48,679 nt of DNA from Verrucomicrobiaceae bacterium (lineage in GTDB: Bacteria > Verrucomicrobiota > Verrucomicrobiia > Verrucomicrobiales > Verrucomicrobiaceae): contig JAEUHJ010000086.1 in the NCBI GenBank assembly GCA_016795375.1, positions 1-48,679 on the forward strand. Reading direction: 5' to 3'. Below are positions 7,700 through 17,056 of this stretch, piece after piece (position 1 is the first letter of the stretch; every line of letters starts with the position of its first letter). Both the position numbers and the translations under genes were made by a program. Below the pieces are notes generated by a model. That model was not told the origin of the DNA. It saw only the letters and a program-made list of their open reading frames with translations, and did not search any database.

Positions 7700-8779
7700 T
7701 CAGCGCTCCTCCACCCAGGCCGGGGCGGGGTAGCTGCCGAGCATTTTGACCTGCGCGGCATGTCCCTCGAGCGCGGCGACCGCCTGCTGGATCGCGGCAT
7801 CTGAGTGATGGCCGCTGATTTCGAGGAAAAAGCGGGCCTGGGTGCCGCAAGGTGTGGGACGGTTCTCGATCTGGCGCACATTGATGTTTCGCGCGGCAAA
7901 CGCCTGCAGCACCTCCATCAGCGCGCCGACACGGTCGTGTGAATGAATCATGAGCATCGTGTTATCATGACCGGACGGCGGCCCGGAGCGGCGGCCCAGG
8001 ATGATGAAGCGCGTTTGTGTGGCGTGCTCGCTCGGCGAAGTCGCGACCACGCGCAGATCATGCAGCTCGGCGCTCAACGGAGTCCCCAGGGCGGCGATGC
8101 CGGCGTTTCGTTCCGCCAGGGCGGCGGCGGCGCTGGAACTGGCCTCCTCGACGAGTTTCGCGCCCGGGAAATTCCGCTCCAGCCACGGGCGGCACTGCGC
8201 CAGCATTTGTGCGCGGCCGTGAATTTCCGTGATCGCGGTGCCGCCGCCCTGCGCCATCACGGCGGCATCGGCCTTCCACAAAATCTCCGCGTAGATCTGC
8301 AACGCGCTGTCCGCGAGGTGGTCGAGCGTGTGATGCACCGCGCCCTCGGTCGAATGCTCGATGGGCAGCACGCCGTAATCGGCCGTTTGCGCCGCCACGC
8401 GGCCGAAAACGCCCTCGGTGCTGGCTTCGGGGAGGTATTCCACGCAGTGGCCGAACTTGTTCACCGCGGCCTGGTGCGTCCATGAGCCGGTGGGGCCGAG
8501 GTAGGCGATCTTGAGATTGTTCTCCAGCGCGAGGGCCGCGCTCATGATCTCACGGTAGATGGCGCGGATCGCACGCTCGGTGAGGCGGCCGTTTTGCGCG
8601 CGGTTGATCTCCACCAGCTTGCGCAGCAGCTTGTCCTCACGGCCAGGCACATAGATGTCGAGGTCGTCCTTGCGTTTGATCTCCCCGACAGCATGCACGA
8701 GCTCGGCCCGCTCGTTGAGAAGGCGCAGCAGGTGCTGATCGATGCTGTCGATCTTTATGCGGACTTCATCGAGGGACAT
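7700..8779 (-). CDS. pheA: Bifunctional chorismate mutase / prephenate dehydratase
   Basis: 359 residues, normal for the P-protein. An AroQ-type chorismate mutase domain occupies about residues 1-85 (IDSIDQHLLRLLNERAELV, then GREDKLLRKLVEIN). The prephenate dehydratase domain runs from about 92 (IAYLGPTGSWTHQAA) to 270, including GVLPIEHSTEGAVHHTLD and the TQTRFIILGR motif, whose Thr-Arg-Phe is the catalytic signature. A C-terminal ACT domain (GALMEVLQAFAARNINVRQI, then ENRPTPCG) probably binds phenylalanine for feedback control. The enzyme makes phenylpyruvate from chorismate in the cytoplasm. It lies 18 nt downstream of scpB, probably in one transcript. Confidence 0.95.
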   Translation of the reverse strand: MSLDEVRIKIDSIDQHLLRLLNERAELVHAVGEIKRKDDLDIYVPGREDKLLRKLVEINRAQNGRLTERAIRAIYREIMSAALALENNLKIAYLGPTGSWTHQAAVNKFGHCVEYLPEASTEGVFGRVAAQTADYGVLPIEHSTEGAVHHTLDHLADSALQIYAEILWKADAAVMAQGGGTAITEIHGRAQMLAQCRPWLERNFPGAKLVEEASSSAAAALAERNAGIAALGTPLSAELHDLRVVATSPSEHATQTRFIILGRRSGPPSGHDNTMLMIHSHDRVGALMEVLQAFAARNINVRQIENRPTPCGTQARFFLEISGHHSDAAIQQAVAALEGHAAQVKMLGSYPAPAWVEER

Positions 8780-8797
8780 GACCGCAGGAGAGATGGT

Positions 8798-9526
8798 TTA
8801 GGTTTCGGCTGAAACGGCCGCTTCTTCAGGTGCGGTGACTGGAGCCAGGGAAAGCTGCTGTTCCTGCGGCGGCCCGCCGTTCGCCACCGCGTGATCTTCC
8901 GCCGCTGGAAGCTTCACACGACGAAGCTCGGCTGAATTTGGCATGTCATCGAGGCTGCGCACGCCGAAATGGTCGAGGAAGGACTCCGTCGTGCCATAGA
9001 GCAGCGGACGCCCTGGCAGGTCGGCACGGCCTTCGATTTTCACCAGCCCGCGGTCGATGAGCATCTGCACCATCGCATCCACCGAGACGCCGCGCACCGC
9101 CTCGACTCCCGCCTTGGTGATGGGCTGGCGGTAGGCGATGATGGCGAGCGTTTCGAGCGCAGGCTGGCTCAGGCGCTGGATCTTCTTGCCCGGATACAAG
9201 GCACGGCACCACTCGGCATATTCGCCGCGCGCGGCGATCCGCCACCCGTTCGCGCGTTCGACGAGCGTGAAGGCATGTTTCTCCGACCCGTAACGGGAAA
9301 TCAGCTCGTCCAAGATCGCGCGCACCTGCTCCTCGGTCGTCCCGGCCAGCGGAGCCACCCACTCCGGGACATGGCGTCCCTCCTCAGCCGCGCCATCAGC
9401 CACCGGCTCCGCCGCAGTCTGCAAAATGTCCTTCGCCGTTTCTTTCACAGCCGCGCACATCTGCGGCACGCCCAGCGGTTCCTGGGAGGCAAAAAGGAGG
9501 GCTTCGACGATCGAAATCAGTTCCAT
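8798..9526 (-). CDS. scpB: Segregation and condensation protein B
   Basis: 242 residues from the ATG at 9526. An in-frame start seven codons earlier adds a non-conserved stretch. ScpB is the winged-helix partner of the ScpA kleisin in the SMC condensin complex. Family blocks visible are MELISIVEALLFASQEPLG at the N-terminus, NGWRIAARGEYAEW, LSQPALETLAIIAYRQPITK and the LLYGTTESFLDHFGVRSLDD block. The C-terminal 40 residues are a low-complexity tail. A 25-residue insert with EEGRHVPEWVAPLAGTTEEQ lies between the first and second helices. The SMC gene is also in the window (40297-44262) but is not linked to it. scpA was not seen. Confidence 0.93.
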   Translation of the reverse strand: MELISIVEALLFASQEPLGVPQMCAAVKETAKDILQTAAEPVADGAAEEGRHVPEWVAPLAGTTEEQVRAILDELISRYGSEKHAFTLVERANGWRIAARGEYAEWCRALYPGKKIQRLSQPALETLAIIAYRQPITKAGVEAVRGVSVDAMVQMLIDRGLVKIEGRADLPGRPLLYGTTESFLDHFGVRSLDDMPNSAELRRVKLPAAEDHAVANGGPPQEQQLSLAPVTAPEEAAVSAET

Positions 9527-9784
9527 GGCGAGGGCGGGCAACCTCAAGCGAGCCAGCGTGGCGAGTCAAGCCGTGGAACTCGCTTCAAGCAACGCTGCGG
9601 CTGGGTGATATCCCGGCTGGCATGTGCCAGGCCTCATTTCAACCTCTTGATGTGCAAAAAGAGGCGCATGAACAAGTCCTCCGTCAAAAATGCGCCGCCC
9701 CCCTCTTTCCCAACAATCTTGCACAAAGAAGTGCGTGCCGGGCCGTTGTTCGTTAGATTCCGCACCTCACAACCCGCGCCCATC

Positions 9785-12493
9785 ATGACCAGCCGCTCCG
9801 TTTTGCTCAGCGTCCTAGCCATCCTCAGCCTCTGCGCCGCCCAGGCGGCCAATCCATCTGCAAAGCCGGAACCGGCCAAACCGGAGCCGAAGCCGGCCCC
9901 CGCGAAGCCGGAGCCAAAACCAGAGCCCAAACCGGAACCGAAGCCCGCTCCTGACAAGCCGAAGCCCTCCCCTGCCCCGGCTCCATCAAATCCCCCGGCC
10001 CAGCCGGCTGCTCCAGCTTCCCAGGTGACAGTCCAGGCTCCCGCCTCCCAGCAATCGGTCGCCAAGCCTGCCGAGGACAACAAGCCGAAGAAAAAATCCG
10101 TCGCGGATTTCACCAAGGGGTTCAGCCGGGTGGACGGCCTCTTCCGCATGTATCTCGACACGGAAAAAGGCGCGCCGTGGCTCTACATCGCGAAGGCGCA
10201 GATCGGTACTGAGTTCATCTACTTCAATCACAGTGTGGACGGCCCCGTGGGCGCCGGACACAACCGCGGCCGCTACGGCGACTCCACCATCTTTGTCCTG
10301 CGCAAGGTCTTCGACCGCGTCGAGTTCATCGAAAAGAACACCTCGATCTATTTCGACCCGCAGAGTCCCCTGGTCCGCGCGCGCAACGCGAACATCAGCC
10401 AGGCCATCCTGGCCAGCGAGAACATCGCCGCCGAGGACGCGGACGGATTCCTCATCTCCGCCACGAACCTCTTCCTGCGCGAGACGCTGACGATGGTGAA
10501 ATTCAGCGGCGGGGACAGATCGCTGCTCGGCCGTCTGTCCGAGCCGAAGACGAAGGTCATGCGCATCAACGGCTATCCCAAAAACACCGCCGTCATCGCC
10601 GAGTACGTTTTTGAAAACCCCACGCCCACCGGCAAGCACGACGAGGACATCACCGATGCGCGCTACATCACCGTGCAGGTGCAGCACACGCTCATCGCCC
10701 TGCCGGAGAACGACTTCAAGCCGCGCCTGGACGACCCGCGCATCGGCTATTTCACCCACCAGGTGACCGACATGACCAGTCTCGATGCCGCGCCTTACCG
10801 CGATGTCATCCACCGCTGGAATCTGGTGAAGCAGAAGCCCGGCACCGCCTTGAGCGAACCCGTGGAGCCCGTCGTCTTCTGGATCGAAAACACCACGCCC
10901 GTCGAATTCCGCGACACCATCCGTGCCGCCGTCCTCAAATGGAACGAGGCCTTTGAAACCGCCGGCTTCAGGGACGCCGTCGTCGTCAAGCAGCAGCCCG
11001 ACGACGCGAAGTGGGATGCCGGTGACATCGAACACAACGTGCTGCGCTGGACCAGCAGTGTGAAGCCGCCCTTCGGTGGCTACGGCCCCAGCTTTGCCAA
11101 TCCACGCACCGGCCAGATCCTCGGCGCGGACATCATGCTGGAGTACAGCTTTGTCACCAAGCGGCTGCTCACGCGCAAGCTCTTCGCCGACCTCGGCGAC
11201 GGCATGCAGGCATCCACCGCCTTCAATCCCCACGCCTGCGAAGCCTGCGGTTCCGCACGCCAGGGCGTCCTTTTCGGCCAGACCATGCTGCGTCTGCAAA
11301 AGAGCGACCGCATCGAGATGTACCGCCTCATCAAAGAATCTCTCTACTACCTCGCCCTGCACGAAGTCGGCCACACGCTCGGCTTGAACCACAACTTCCG
11401 CTCCAGCCACCTCCACAGCCCGGAAAACATCCACAAGGCCGAGATCACGGAGAAAGCCGGCCTCACCGGCTCCGTCATGGACTACCCGCCCGTCAACATC
11501 GCGCCCAAAGGCGTGAAACAAGGCCAGTACTTCACCACCAAGCCCGGCCCCTATGACCACTGGGCCATCAATTTCGGTTACAGCGAATCCTTGGAGGATC
11601 CCGTCGAGGAGCAGAAGCGCCTCGAAGTCATCGCCAGCCAGTCGCACAAGCCGGAACTCGCCTTCGCCAACGACGCGGACGACATGCGCGCTCCTGGAAA
11701 GGCCATCGACCCCCGTGCCATGCTCTTTGACATGAGCAGTGATCCCATCGCCTACGGCACCCAGCGTTGCGAAATGGTGCAGGGCGAGCTGAAAAACATC
11801 CTCAAAGACGTCACCGATCCCGGCAAGAGCTGGCAGCAGGTCGGCCAGGCCTACATGGCCCTCATCAAGGATGCTGACAGCGCCCTCACCGCCATCTCCC
11901 GCTATGTCGGCGGCACCTATGTCGAGCGTGCCGTCCAGGGCCAGGCGGCCGGCATCACTCCGCTCAAACCGGTCGAGGCGGACAAGCAACGCCGCGCCCT
12001 CCTCGCCATGGCCAAGCATGCCTTCGCCCCGGATGCGCTCGCCGCACCGCCCGAGCTCTACGCACATCTCCAGCAGCAGCGCCGCGGCTTCGAGCACGGC
12101 GACGGCACCGAAGATCCGAAGATCCACGACATCATCTTTCGCATGCAGACCGGCCTCCTCTCCCACCTCCTGCATCCGCTCACGCTCCAGCGCATCCAGG
12201 ACACCGCGCTCTATGGGAATGAGGTCAGCGTCGATGAAGTGCTGAACTCCCTCACCACCGCCATCTGCACCGGAGACGACCCTGCGCGGCCCATCAGCAC
12301 CCTGCGGCAGAATCTCCAGCTCGATTACATCAACCGGCTGCTCGCCATCGCCCACACCGGCAGCTACCATCACGCCACCCAGAGCAGCGCCCTGCTCCAG
12401 ATCGAGCGCATCCGCAACCAGCCCTTCGCCAACACCCCGGCACACCAGCTCGCCATCAAATACCGCATCCGTCGCGCCCTGGATGAGAAATAA
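9785..12493 (+). CDS. Secreted zinc-dependent metalloprotease (DUF5117/DUF4953 type)
   Basis: 902 residues. The signal peptide TSRSVLLSVLAILSLCAAQA is followed by a Lys-Pro-Glu-rich repeat tract (about residues 25-85, units such as KPEPKPEP), then the DUF5117-like region (FRMYLDTEKGAPWLYIAKAQ) and the metzincin-like zinc site HEVGHTLGLNH, with His526, Glu527, His530 and His536 by my count. A CEACG pair lies about 45 residues before it. SVMDYPPVN after the zinc site fits the Met-turn region. The C-terminus has the helical region usual for the family. The substrate is unknown. The KP-rich tract may span or bind the cell wall. I chose the ATG at 9785 because the open frame extends far upstream but the signal peptide starts here. 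The 258-bp gap to scpB must hold two divergent promoters. I found no convincing boxes there. Confidence 0.9.
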   Translation: MTSRSVLLSVLAILSLCAAQAANPSAKPEPAKPEPKPAPAKPEPKPEPKPEPKPAPDKPKPSPAPAPSNPPAQPAAPASQVTVQAPASQQSVAKPAEDNKPKKKSVADFTKGFSRVDGLFRMYLDTEKGAPWLYIAKAQIGTEFIYFNHSVDGPVGAGHNRGRYGDSTIFVLRKVFDRVEFIEKNTSIYFDPQSPLVRARNANISQAILASENIAAEDADGFLISATNLFLRETLTMVKFSGGDRSLLGRLSEPKTKVMRINGYPKNTAVIAEYVFENPTPTGKHDEDITDARYITVQVQHTLIALPENDFKPRLDDPRIGYFTHQVTDMTSLDAAPYRDVIHRWNLVKQKPGTALSEPVEPVVFWIENTTPVEFRDTIRAAVLKWNEAFETAGFRDAVVVKQQPDDAKWDAGDIEHNVLRWTSSVKPPFGGYGPSFANPRTGQILGADIMLEYSFVTKRLLTRKLFADLGDGMQASTAFNPHACEACGSARQGVLFGQTMLRLQKSDRIEMYRLIKESLYYLALHEVGHTLGLNHNFRSSHLHSPENIHKAEITEKAGLTGSVMDYPPVNIAPKGVKQGQYFTTKPGPYDHWAINFGYSESLEDPVEEQKRLEVIASQSHKPELAFANDADDMRAPGKAIDPRAMLFDMSSDPIAYGTQRCEMVQGELKNILKDVTDPGKSWQQVGQAYMALIKDADSALTAISRYVGGTYVERAVQGQAAGITPLKPVEADKQRRALLAMAKHAFAPDALAAPPELYAHLQQQRRGFEHGDGTEDPKIHDIIFRMQTGLLSHLLHPLTLQRIQDTALYGNEVSVDEVLNSLTTAICTGDDPARPISTLRQNLQLDYINRLLAIAHTGSYHHATQSSALLQIERIRNQPFANTPAHQLAIKYRIRRALDEK

Positions 12494-12527
12494 ATGAGGG
12501 CAGGCACCTCCCCGTCTTGTTCACATA

Positions 12528-12546
12528 TTCACATTTGAATTGTGAA
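12528..12546. promoter_or_regulatory. Inverted repeat upstream of the M50-like gene
   Basis: TTCACA (12528-12533) and TGTGAA (12541-12546) form a 6-bp inverted repeat with a 7-bp spacer in an AT-rich 75-bp gap. A possible TTGTGA / TAAATA promoter pair (17-bp spacing) overlaps its right arm. Operator function is a guess. Confidence 0.3.
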
Positions 12547-12581
12547 AATGTTTAACAAAGTTTAAATATATGGAGATCCTC

Positions 12582-13394
12582 ATGGCCTCCGCAAACCTGA
12601 GACGACACCTCCAAGAAAACCGCCACCGCCCAGCCGGCATCAACAACCGCCGGGATGCGCGGCGGGATCGCACCCTGCTGATCTTCAAGCGCTGGATCGG
12701 CGGGCTTTTTCTCGCTCCGGCCTGCCTGGTGACCGCCATGACGCTCATCATCATGCTCTGGCGGGCAGTCACACGGATGGATTTTCTGCGCTCCGAAGAA
12801 TTCATTTTTTTCAGCTTTGGCGGCGCGCTCTGGGGCATCGCTTATCTGAGCGGTCTGCGGCCGGTGACGGCCTATGTGTTTGGGCATGAACTCAGCCACC
12901 TGTTCACCGCGCGCATGTTTGGCGGACGCATCTTCGACTGGAAGGTCAGCGCGACGGGCGGCTACGTCGAGACAGACAAGTCGAACACCTGGATCACGCT
13001 CGCCCCCTATCTGGTCCCGTTTTACACGCTGATCATCTTGATCGTCTTTGGCGTCGCCGGGCTGGCTCTGGACATGCAGACGGCGCACGCGATCCCGCTC
13101 TGGAAGTGGACGGTAAGCCTGAAACCGCTGCGCATCCTCTACGCGCTGGTCGGCCTGACATGGTTCTTCCACGCCACCTACACGGTCAAAACGGTGCTCG
13201 CCGAGCAGGGCGACCTCAAACGCAACGGCGAGTTCTTCTCGATGATGCTCATCTTCCTCATCAACGCCTTCCTCCTCATCACGCTCTTTCTCGCCGCGTC
13301 GCCGTCACCGGGACTGGGCCTCGCGGAAGTGGGCCGCTGCTGGTGGTCGGTGGCCTCGGGCATCATCGGCTGGGCGTGGAATCTCGTGTTCTGA
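12582..13394 (+). CDS. M50-like membrane zinc protease
   Basis: 270 residues. The HELSH zinc motif (in VFGHELSHLFTARMFGG) sits within a protein with about five or six hydrophobic segments, as in site-2-type proteases. The N-terminal 35 residues are strongly basic (RRHLQENRHRPAGINNRRDA) and cytoplasmic. I do not see a clear LDG or NPDG second metal motif; TGGYVETDKSNTW follows instead. Catalysis is therefore plausible but not proven, and other peptidase-like membrane proteins fit too. The ATG at 12582 has a GGAG six nt upstream, one of the few good Shine-Dalgarno sites here. The ATG at 12570 would place the GGAG inside the gene. It is followed by xseA after 41 nt. Confidence 0.65.
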   Translation: MASANLRRHLQENRHRPAGINNRRDARRDRTLLIFKRWIGGLFLAPACLVTAMTLIIMLWRAVTRMDFLRSEEFIFFSFGGALWGIAYLSGLRPVTAYVFGHELSHLFTARMFGGRIFDWKVSATGGYVETDKSNTWITLAPYLVPFYTLIILIVFGVAGLALDMQTAHAIPLWKWTVSLKPLRILYALVGLTWFFHATYTVKTVLAEQGDLKRNGEFFSMMLIFLINAFLLITLFLAASPSPGLGLAEVGRCWWSVASGIIGWAWNLVF

Positions 13395-13435
13395 CGCGGC
13401 TGGACTTTGCCCGCGACTGTGCCACATCGGACACC

Positions 13436-14809
13436 ATGCCCGGCGAAGCCGACATCCTCTCCGTCACCCAGCTCACGCGTGAGATTCGCGACGTGCTGGA
13501 GGGCCACATCGGCAGCGTGTGGGTCGAGGGCGAGATCAGCAACCACCGCCTGCAAACCTCCGGCCACCAATACTTCACGCTGAAGGACGAAGGAGCGCAG
13601 CTCTCCTGCGTGTTCTTCCGCGGAGCCGCCGCCCGCGGCAATGTGCGGCTGCAAGACGGCGCGCTCGTGCAGGTGCATGGCGAGATCAGCGTCTATGAAC
13701 CGCGCGGTCAGTATCAGATGGTCGTCAAACAAGTGCAGGCGAAAGGCAAAGGCTCGCTGCAGGAGCGATTCGAGGCGCTGAAACGCAAGCTGCATGCCGA
13801 GGGCCTGTTCGACGATGAAAACAAGCGGCCCATCCCGCGCTTTCCGCGTGTCGTGGCCCTCGTCACCTCGCCGACCGGTGCGGCGATCCAGGACATGCTG
13901 AACATCCTCACGCGCCGTGCGCCGTGGCTGCGCGTGCTCGTGTTTCCCGTGCGCGTGCAAGGGCAGGGGGCCGAGTTGGAGATCGTCCGCGCCCTCGAAG
14001 TGCTCGGCGATGCCGGGAACTTCGGCCTGCCCGTGCCGGACACGATCGTCGTCGGACGCGGCGGCGGCAGTCTGGAGGATCTGTGGTGCTTCAACGAGGA
14101 GGTGCTCGCCCGCGCCATCGCATCATGCCCGGTGCCGGTCATTTCCGCCGTCGGGCATGAAATCGACTTCACCATCGCTGATTTCGTCGCTGATTTGCGC
14201 GCTCCGACGCCCAGCGCCGCTGCTGAATTGCTCGCGCCCGATGTGGGCGAACTGCAACGTCACTTTGAAACGATTTCCCGCACGCTGCGCGCGCGTGTGG
14301 GCACCTTGCTCGATCATCACCAGCATGTGATCGACCTCACCGCGAAGGGACCGCTGCAGCATGCGCCGGAACATCTGCTGCGACAGGCCGAGCAAGGCGC
14401 CGACGAGGCCGAATCGCGTCTGCGTGAAGCCGTCCGCAGTCGATTGCAGGCGTGGGCGGATGATCTCACCGGGAAGCAGCACACCCTCGCCACGCATCAT
14501 CCGCAGGTGCGGCTCGCCGATGCCGTCCATCGTGCCGAGACACTCTCCCAGCGCCTCCGGCATGGGCTGGCGCGCCGGCTCGACCGCCTCGCCGACCGCC
14601 TGGAGTCACGCGCGGAACTGGTGAGACATATCGATCCGGCCTCTGTCCTCGCGCGCGGATTTTCCTGCACTACGGACGCTTCCGGCCGCGTGCTCATGGA
14701 TGCCGCGGTGATCACGGAGGGCCAGGAACTCGTCACGCGTCTGGCAAAGGGGGAAATCCGCAGCGTGGCGGGAAAACGCCCCGCGCCCGCGCCTGAACAT
14801 GATCGTTGA
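13436..14809 (+). CDS. xseA: Exodeoxyribonuclease VII large subunit
   Basis: 457 residues. XseA is the catalytic subunit of exonuclease VII. The N-terminal OB fold begins with LSVTQLTREIRDVLEGHIGS and includes WVEGEISNHRLQTSGHQYFT. The catalytic domain contains VALVTSPTGAAIQDMLN, the VVGRGGGSLEDLWCFNEEVL motif and the PVISAVGHEIDFTIADFVAD motif, where the DxRAPTPSAAAEL block completes the signature. A coiled-coil tail follows (residues about 290-400). The open frame starts earlier, but homology begins at the ATG at 13436. Its last 11 nt overlap the next gene, the first of a coupled chain of secreted proteins. Confidence 0.95.
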   Translation: MPGEADILSVTQLTREIRDVLEGHIGSVWVEGEISNHRLQTSGHQYFTLKDEGAQLSCVFFRGAAARGNVRLQDGALVQVHGEISVYEPRGQYQMVVKQVQAKGKGSLQERFEALKRKLHAEGLFDDENKRPIPRFPRVVALVTSPTGAAIQDMLNILTRRAPWLRVLVFPVRVQGQGAELEIVRALEVLGDAGNFGLPVPDTIVVGRGGGSLEDLWCFNEEVLARAIASCPVPVISAVGHEIDFTIADFVADLRAPTPSAAAELLAPDVGELQRHFETISRTLRARVGTLLDHHQHVIDLTAKGPLQHAPEHLLRQAEQGADEAESRLREAVRSRLQAWADDLTGKQHTLATHHPQVRLADAVHRAETLSQRLRHGLARRLDRLADRLESRAELVRHIDPASVLARGFSCTTDASGRVLMDAAVITEGQELVTRLAKGEIRSVAGKRPAPAPEHDR

Positions 14810-15575
14810 GGGTTTGCAAACCCGGCTTAGCATCCAGCGCATCGCCCTCTCCTCCCCCAGTGTGAAATCCGGTCTCATCCTCGCCAGCATTCTCGTTGCA
14901 GCGGGCCTTGTCATGCCGGGCGCGGCAGCCGGGCCACGCACGGATGACCCTGGGGCGAGTCCCGAGATCGCGCTGCTGCGGCTGGGCTACGAGCGCAGCC
15001 TCATCGAGTCGGGCCTATCTCCTCTCAAACAACAGATCACGACGTTGACGGCGCTGGAGAAGCAATTCGCCGACGCGCGCGATTACGACGCGGCCATCAC
15101 AGCGCGCGACGAGCGCAAGCGCCTGCAAAACGAACTCTCCCGCCTCGACAAGGAGTTGTTGCTGCTGCAAACGCGCGAGCTCTCGCTCCAGACCTCGCTG
15201 CTGCCGGAGCGCGTGAAACTGCCGTTGGAGGCCGCGACCTTGTCCGGCCTCCGGCTTGAAGGCGGCGCGATCACCGGCTGGTCGAAGGCCGGGGCTTCCG
15301 CCAGTTGGAAGCTGCCCGCGCTCCCGCCAGGCGGGTACGAGGTGATGCTGCGGTACCGCTGCGGCGTGGCGGAGGGCGGACGGCTGCTCATCAAAGAAGC
15401 CCGCTTCACGCTCACCACGGCCATCGAGACCACGCTGAAAGGCCCGGAGGAGCGCAGCGCGGGCATCCTGAAGATCACCGACGGCGCGGGCATGCTCACC
15501 CTGGCCGCGCAATCGCTCGTCACCAACAACCTCATGCAGTTACTGGGCGTGGAGCTGGCGCCCTCCTCCCGATGA
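14799..15575 (+). CDS. Secreted coiled-coil / beta-sandwich protein A (unknown function)
   Basis: 258 residues, no family recognised. A hydrophobic leader (GLILASILVAAGLVMPGAAA) is followed by a helical hairpin at about residues 60-125 with a heptad-like pattern (LEKQFADARDYDAAITARDE, then RKRLQNELSRLDKELLLLQT) and a beta-rich C-terminal domain with ASWKLPALPPGGYEVMLRYR. That last motif resembles the 'W...lp.G.Y.v.v.Y' strand pair of small ligand-binding jelly rolls; this is inference. The ATG at 14799 lies inside xseA. A GTG at 14862 would give a more normal signal peptide. The stop overlaps the next start in ATGA. The same layout recurs in the next two genes. Confidence 0.6.
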   Translation: MIVEGLQTRLSIQRIALSSPSVKSGLILASILVAAGLVMPGAAAGPRTDDPGASPEIALLRLGYERSLIESGLSPLKQQITTLTALEKQFADARDYDAAITARDERKRLQNELSRLDKELLLLQTRELSLQTSLLPERVKLPLEAATLSGLRLEGGAITGWSKAGASASWKLPALPPGGYEVMLRYRCGVAEGGRLLIKEARFTLTTAIETTLKGPEERSAGILKITDGAGMLTLAAQSLVTNNLMQLLGVELAPSSR

Positions 15576-17056
15576 AGCCCGCGCCGCCAGCCTGCCTGCT
15601 GCTGCTGCTCGCCATTCCGGCGCTGCACGGGCAGACACCGGAGCCGCCCGCGCTCACAAGCACACGCGCCGCGTTCCTGCGCCAGGTGATGACCGATTCG
15701 CAACTGCTCACCGGGCAATACGAGCGCGCCCTCGTCAAAGCGGAGGAGGAAGTCGCCGCGACGGGCGATTACGAGGAGGCGCGGGCCATCCGCCAGCGCC
15801 ACGACCAGTTGAAGGCGCTTTACGCCGGCACCGTCTCCAGCCTCGCCACCCCCCTGCCCCTCGCCCTGGCACGGCTGACCGGCTCCGCGCAATCCTCCGG
15901 CGAGACGCTCAGCGGCTGGCGCTCCAAGGGCAGCGGAGCGGAGTGGCTGAACTTTCCCCTCCCCCCCGGCGCCTATCACCTGGAGTTCGAGGTGAACATG
16001 AGCGACGCGCCCGTGGCAGGCAGCATTTATGCCTCCTCGAAGCTCCAGCCGCAGCAGGGCGCGATGTTTGAGTTCAATGAAGTCACGCTGCTGGGAAACG
16101 CCCCTGAGAACAGCCGTTCCTTCGAGGTGCGGCGCAGCACGGACGAGACCACCTTCGCCGCCATGCGCGTCGGGCCGCTGCAATTCACACGCTCGCCCGT
16201 CACCCTGCGCTTCAGCGCCTCCGCAGGTTATCCCGCCAACATCATCCGCGTGCGCAATCTGCGCCTCGCTCCCGCCACCGCTGAAACGCCGGCCACAGCG
16301 TCGGCGGCCGCACCGGGCGGCGCCACCCTCACGATGCAGCAGGCTGCCGCCAGCCTGAAGTCCTCCCTGGCCGCCGCACGCGCCAATGCCACCTCTGCCT
16401 ACCTCACCGCCCTGCGGGCGCTGGCCTCCTCAAAACCCGCCCTGAAAGGACAGACTGATGCCGAGACCAGGCGTTTGCAAAAGCTCGATGCCGCAGTCAA
16501 AGAAGGCGCCAGCCTGCGCGCCCTCATCGCCAGCAGCGGCGGACTCAACGGCTTCGAGAGCATCACGGACGCGCGGCTCGCTGACGAGCCGCCCCTCTCC
16601 GGCGAACGCTTCAAAATCCTCCACGAAGGCCACATCCTGCCGGTGCGCCTGCTGTGGATCGACTGCGCTCCTGCGGACGAAAAAGACGTCGGCCTGCGGC
16701 CTTTTGCGAAGCATTTCGGCATCGACGACGAGGACGCGGCCGCCATGGGCCGCATCGCGCGCGACTTCACCGCCGGCTATCTCAGCGGCAGGCCCTTGCG
16801 GCTGCTGGTGCGGCCTGACCGCGACAAGGACGGCACCCTCGCCGCGTTGCTGTTCCTGCCGGACGCCGGCCTGTATCAGAATGTGCTCGTGGATCACGGC
16901 TTCGCCGCCGCCGCGCCGCCATCACCCGACTCGCGTCGCAACGCCTCCGAAAAAGCCTTCATCAACGCGCTCGTGGCACGGGAGGACGCCGCCAGGCGGA
17001 ACGCCGCCGGAGCCTGGGCGCTCGCAGCGCCTGAAAATGGAGCCCCCAAACCATGA
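15572..17056 (+). CDS. Secreted protein B: helical hairpin, beta domain and nuclease-like C-terminus
   Basis: 494 residues. The signal peptide (ACLLLLLAIPALHG) precedes a helical hairpin (about 30-80: LLTGQYERALVKAEEEVAAT, then GDYEEARAIRQRHDQL). A beta-rich domain (about 95-235) carries GAEWLNFPLPPGAYHLEFEV. After an Ala-rich helical stretch (about 255-330), residues about 355-490 look like a staphylococcal-nuclease (SNase/OB) domain: LPVRLLWIDCAP, then RPDRDKDGTLAALLFLPDAG and QNVLVDHGFAAA. The equivalents of nuclease Arg35 and Asp40 may be present, but the Arg87 position in DKDG-T is Thr, so activity is doubtful. It overlaps both neighbours by 4 nt (ATGA), implying translational coupling. 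No known family covers the whole protein. Confidence 0.6.
   Translation: MKPAPPACLLLLLAIPALHGQTPEPPALTSTRAAFLRQVMTDSQLLTGQYERALVKAEEEVAATGDYEEARAIRQRHDQLKALYAGTVSSLATPLPLALARLTGSAQSSGETLSGWRSKGSGAEWLNFPLPPGAYHLEFEVNMSDAPVAGSIYASSKLQPQQGAMFEFNEVTLLGNAPENSRSFEVRRSTDETTFAAMRVGPLQFTRSPVTLRFSASAGYPANIIRVRNLRLAPATAETPATASAAAPGGATLTMQQAAASLKSSLAAARANATSAYLTALRALASSKPALKGQTDAETRRLQKLDAAVKEGASLRALIASSGGLNGFESITDARLADEPPLSGERFKILHEGHILPVRLLWIDCAPADEKDVGLRPFAKHFGIDDEDAAAMGRIARDFTAGYLSGRPLRLLVRPDRDKDGTLAALLFLPDAGLYQNVLVDHGFAAAAPPSPDSRRNASEKAFINALVAREDAARRNAAGAWALAAPENGAPKP

Noticed and set aside
9986..12445. An 819-codon minus-strand frame opposite the zinc protease
   Set aside because: The protease carries a signal peptide and the HEVGHTLGLNH zinc site. 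The opposite frame shows only Gly/Val/Asp-rich composition.
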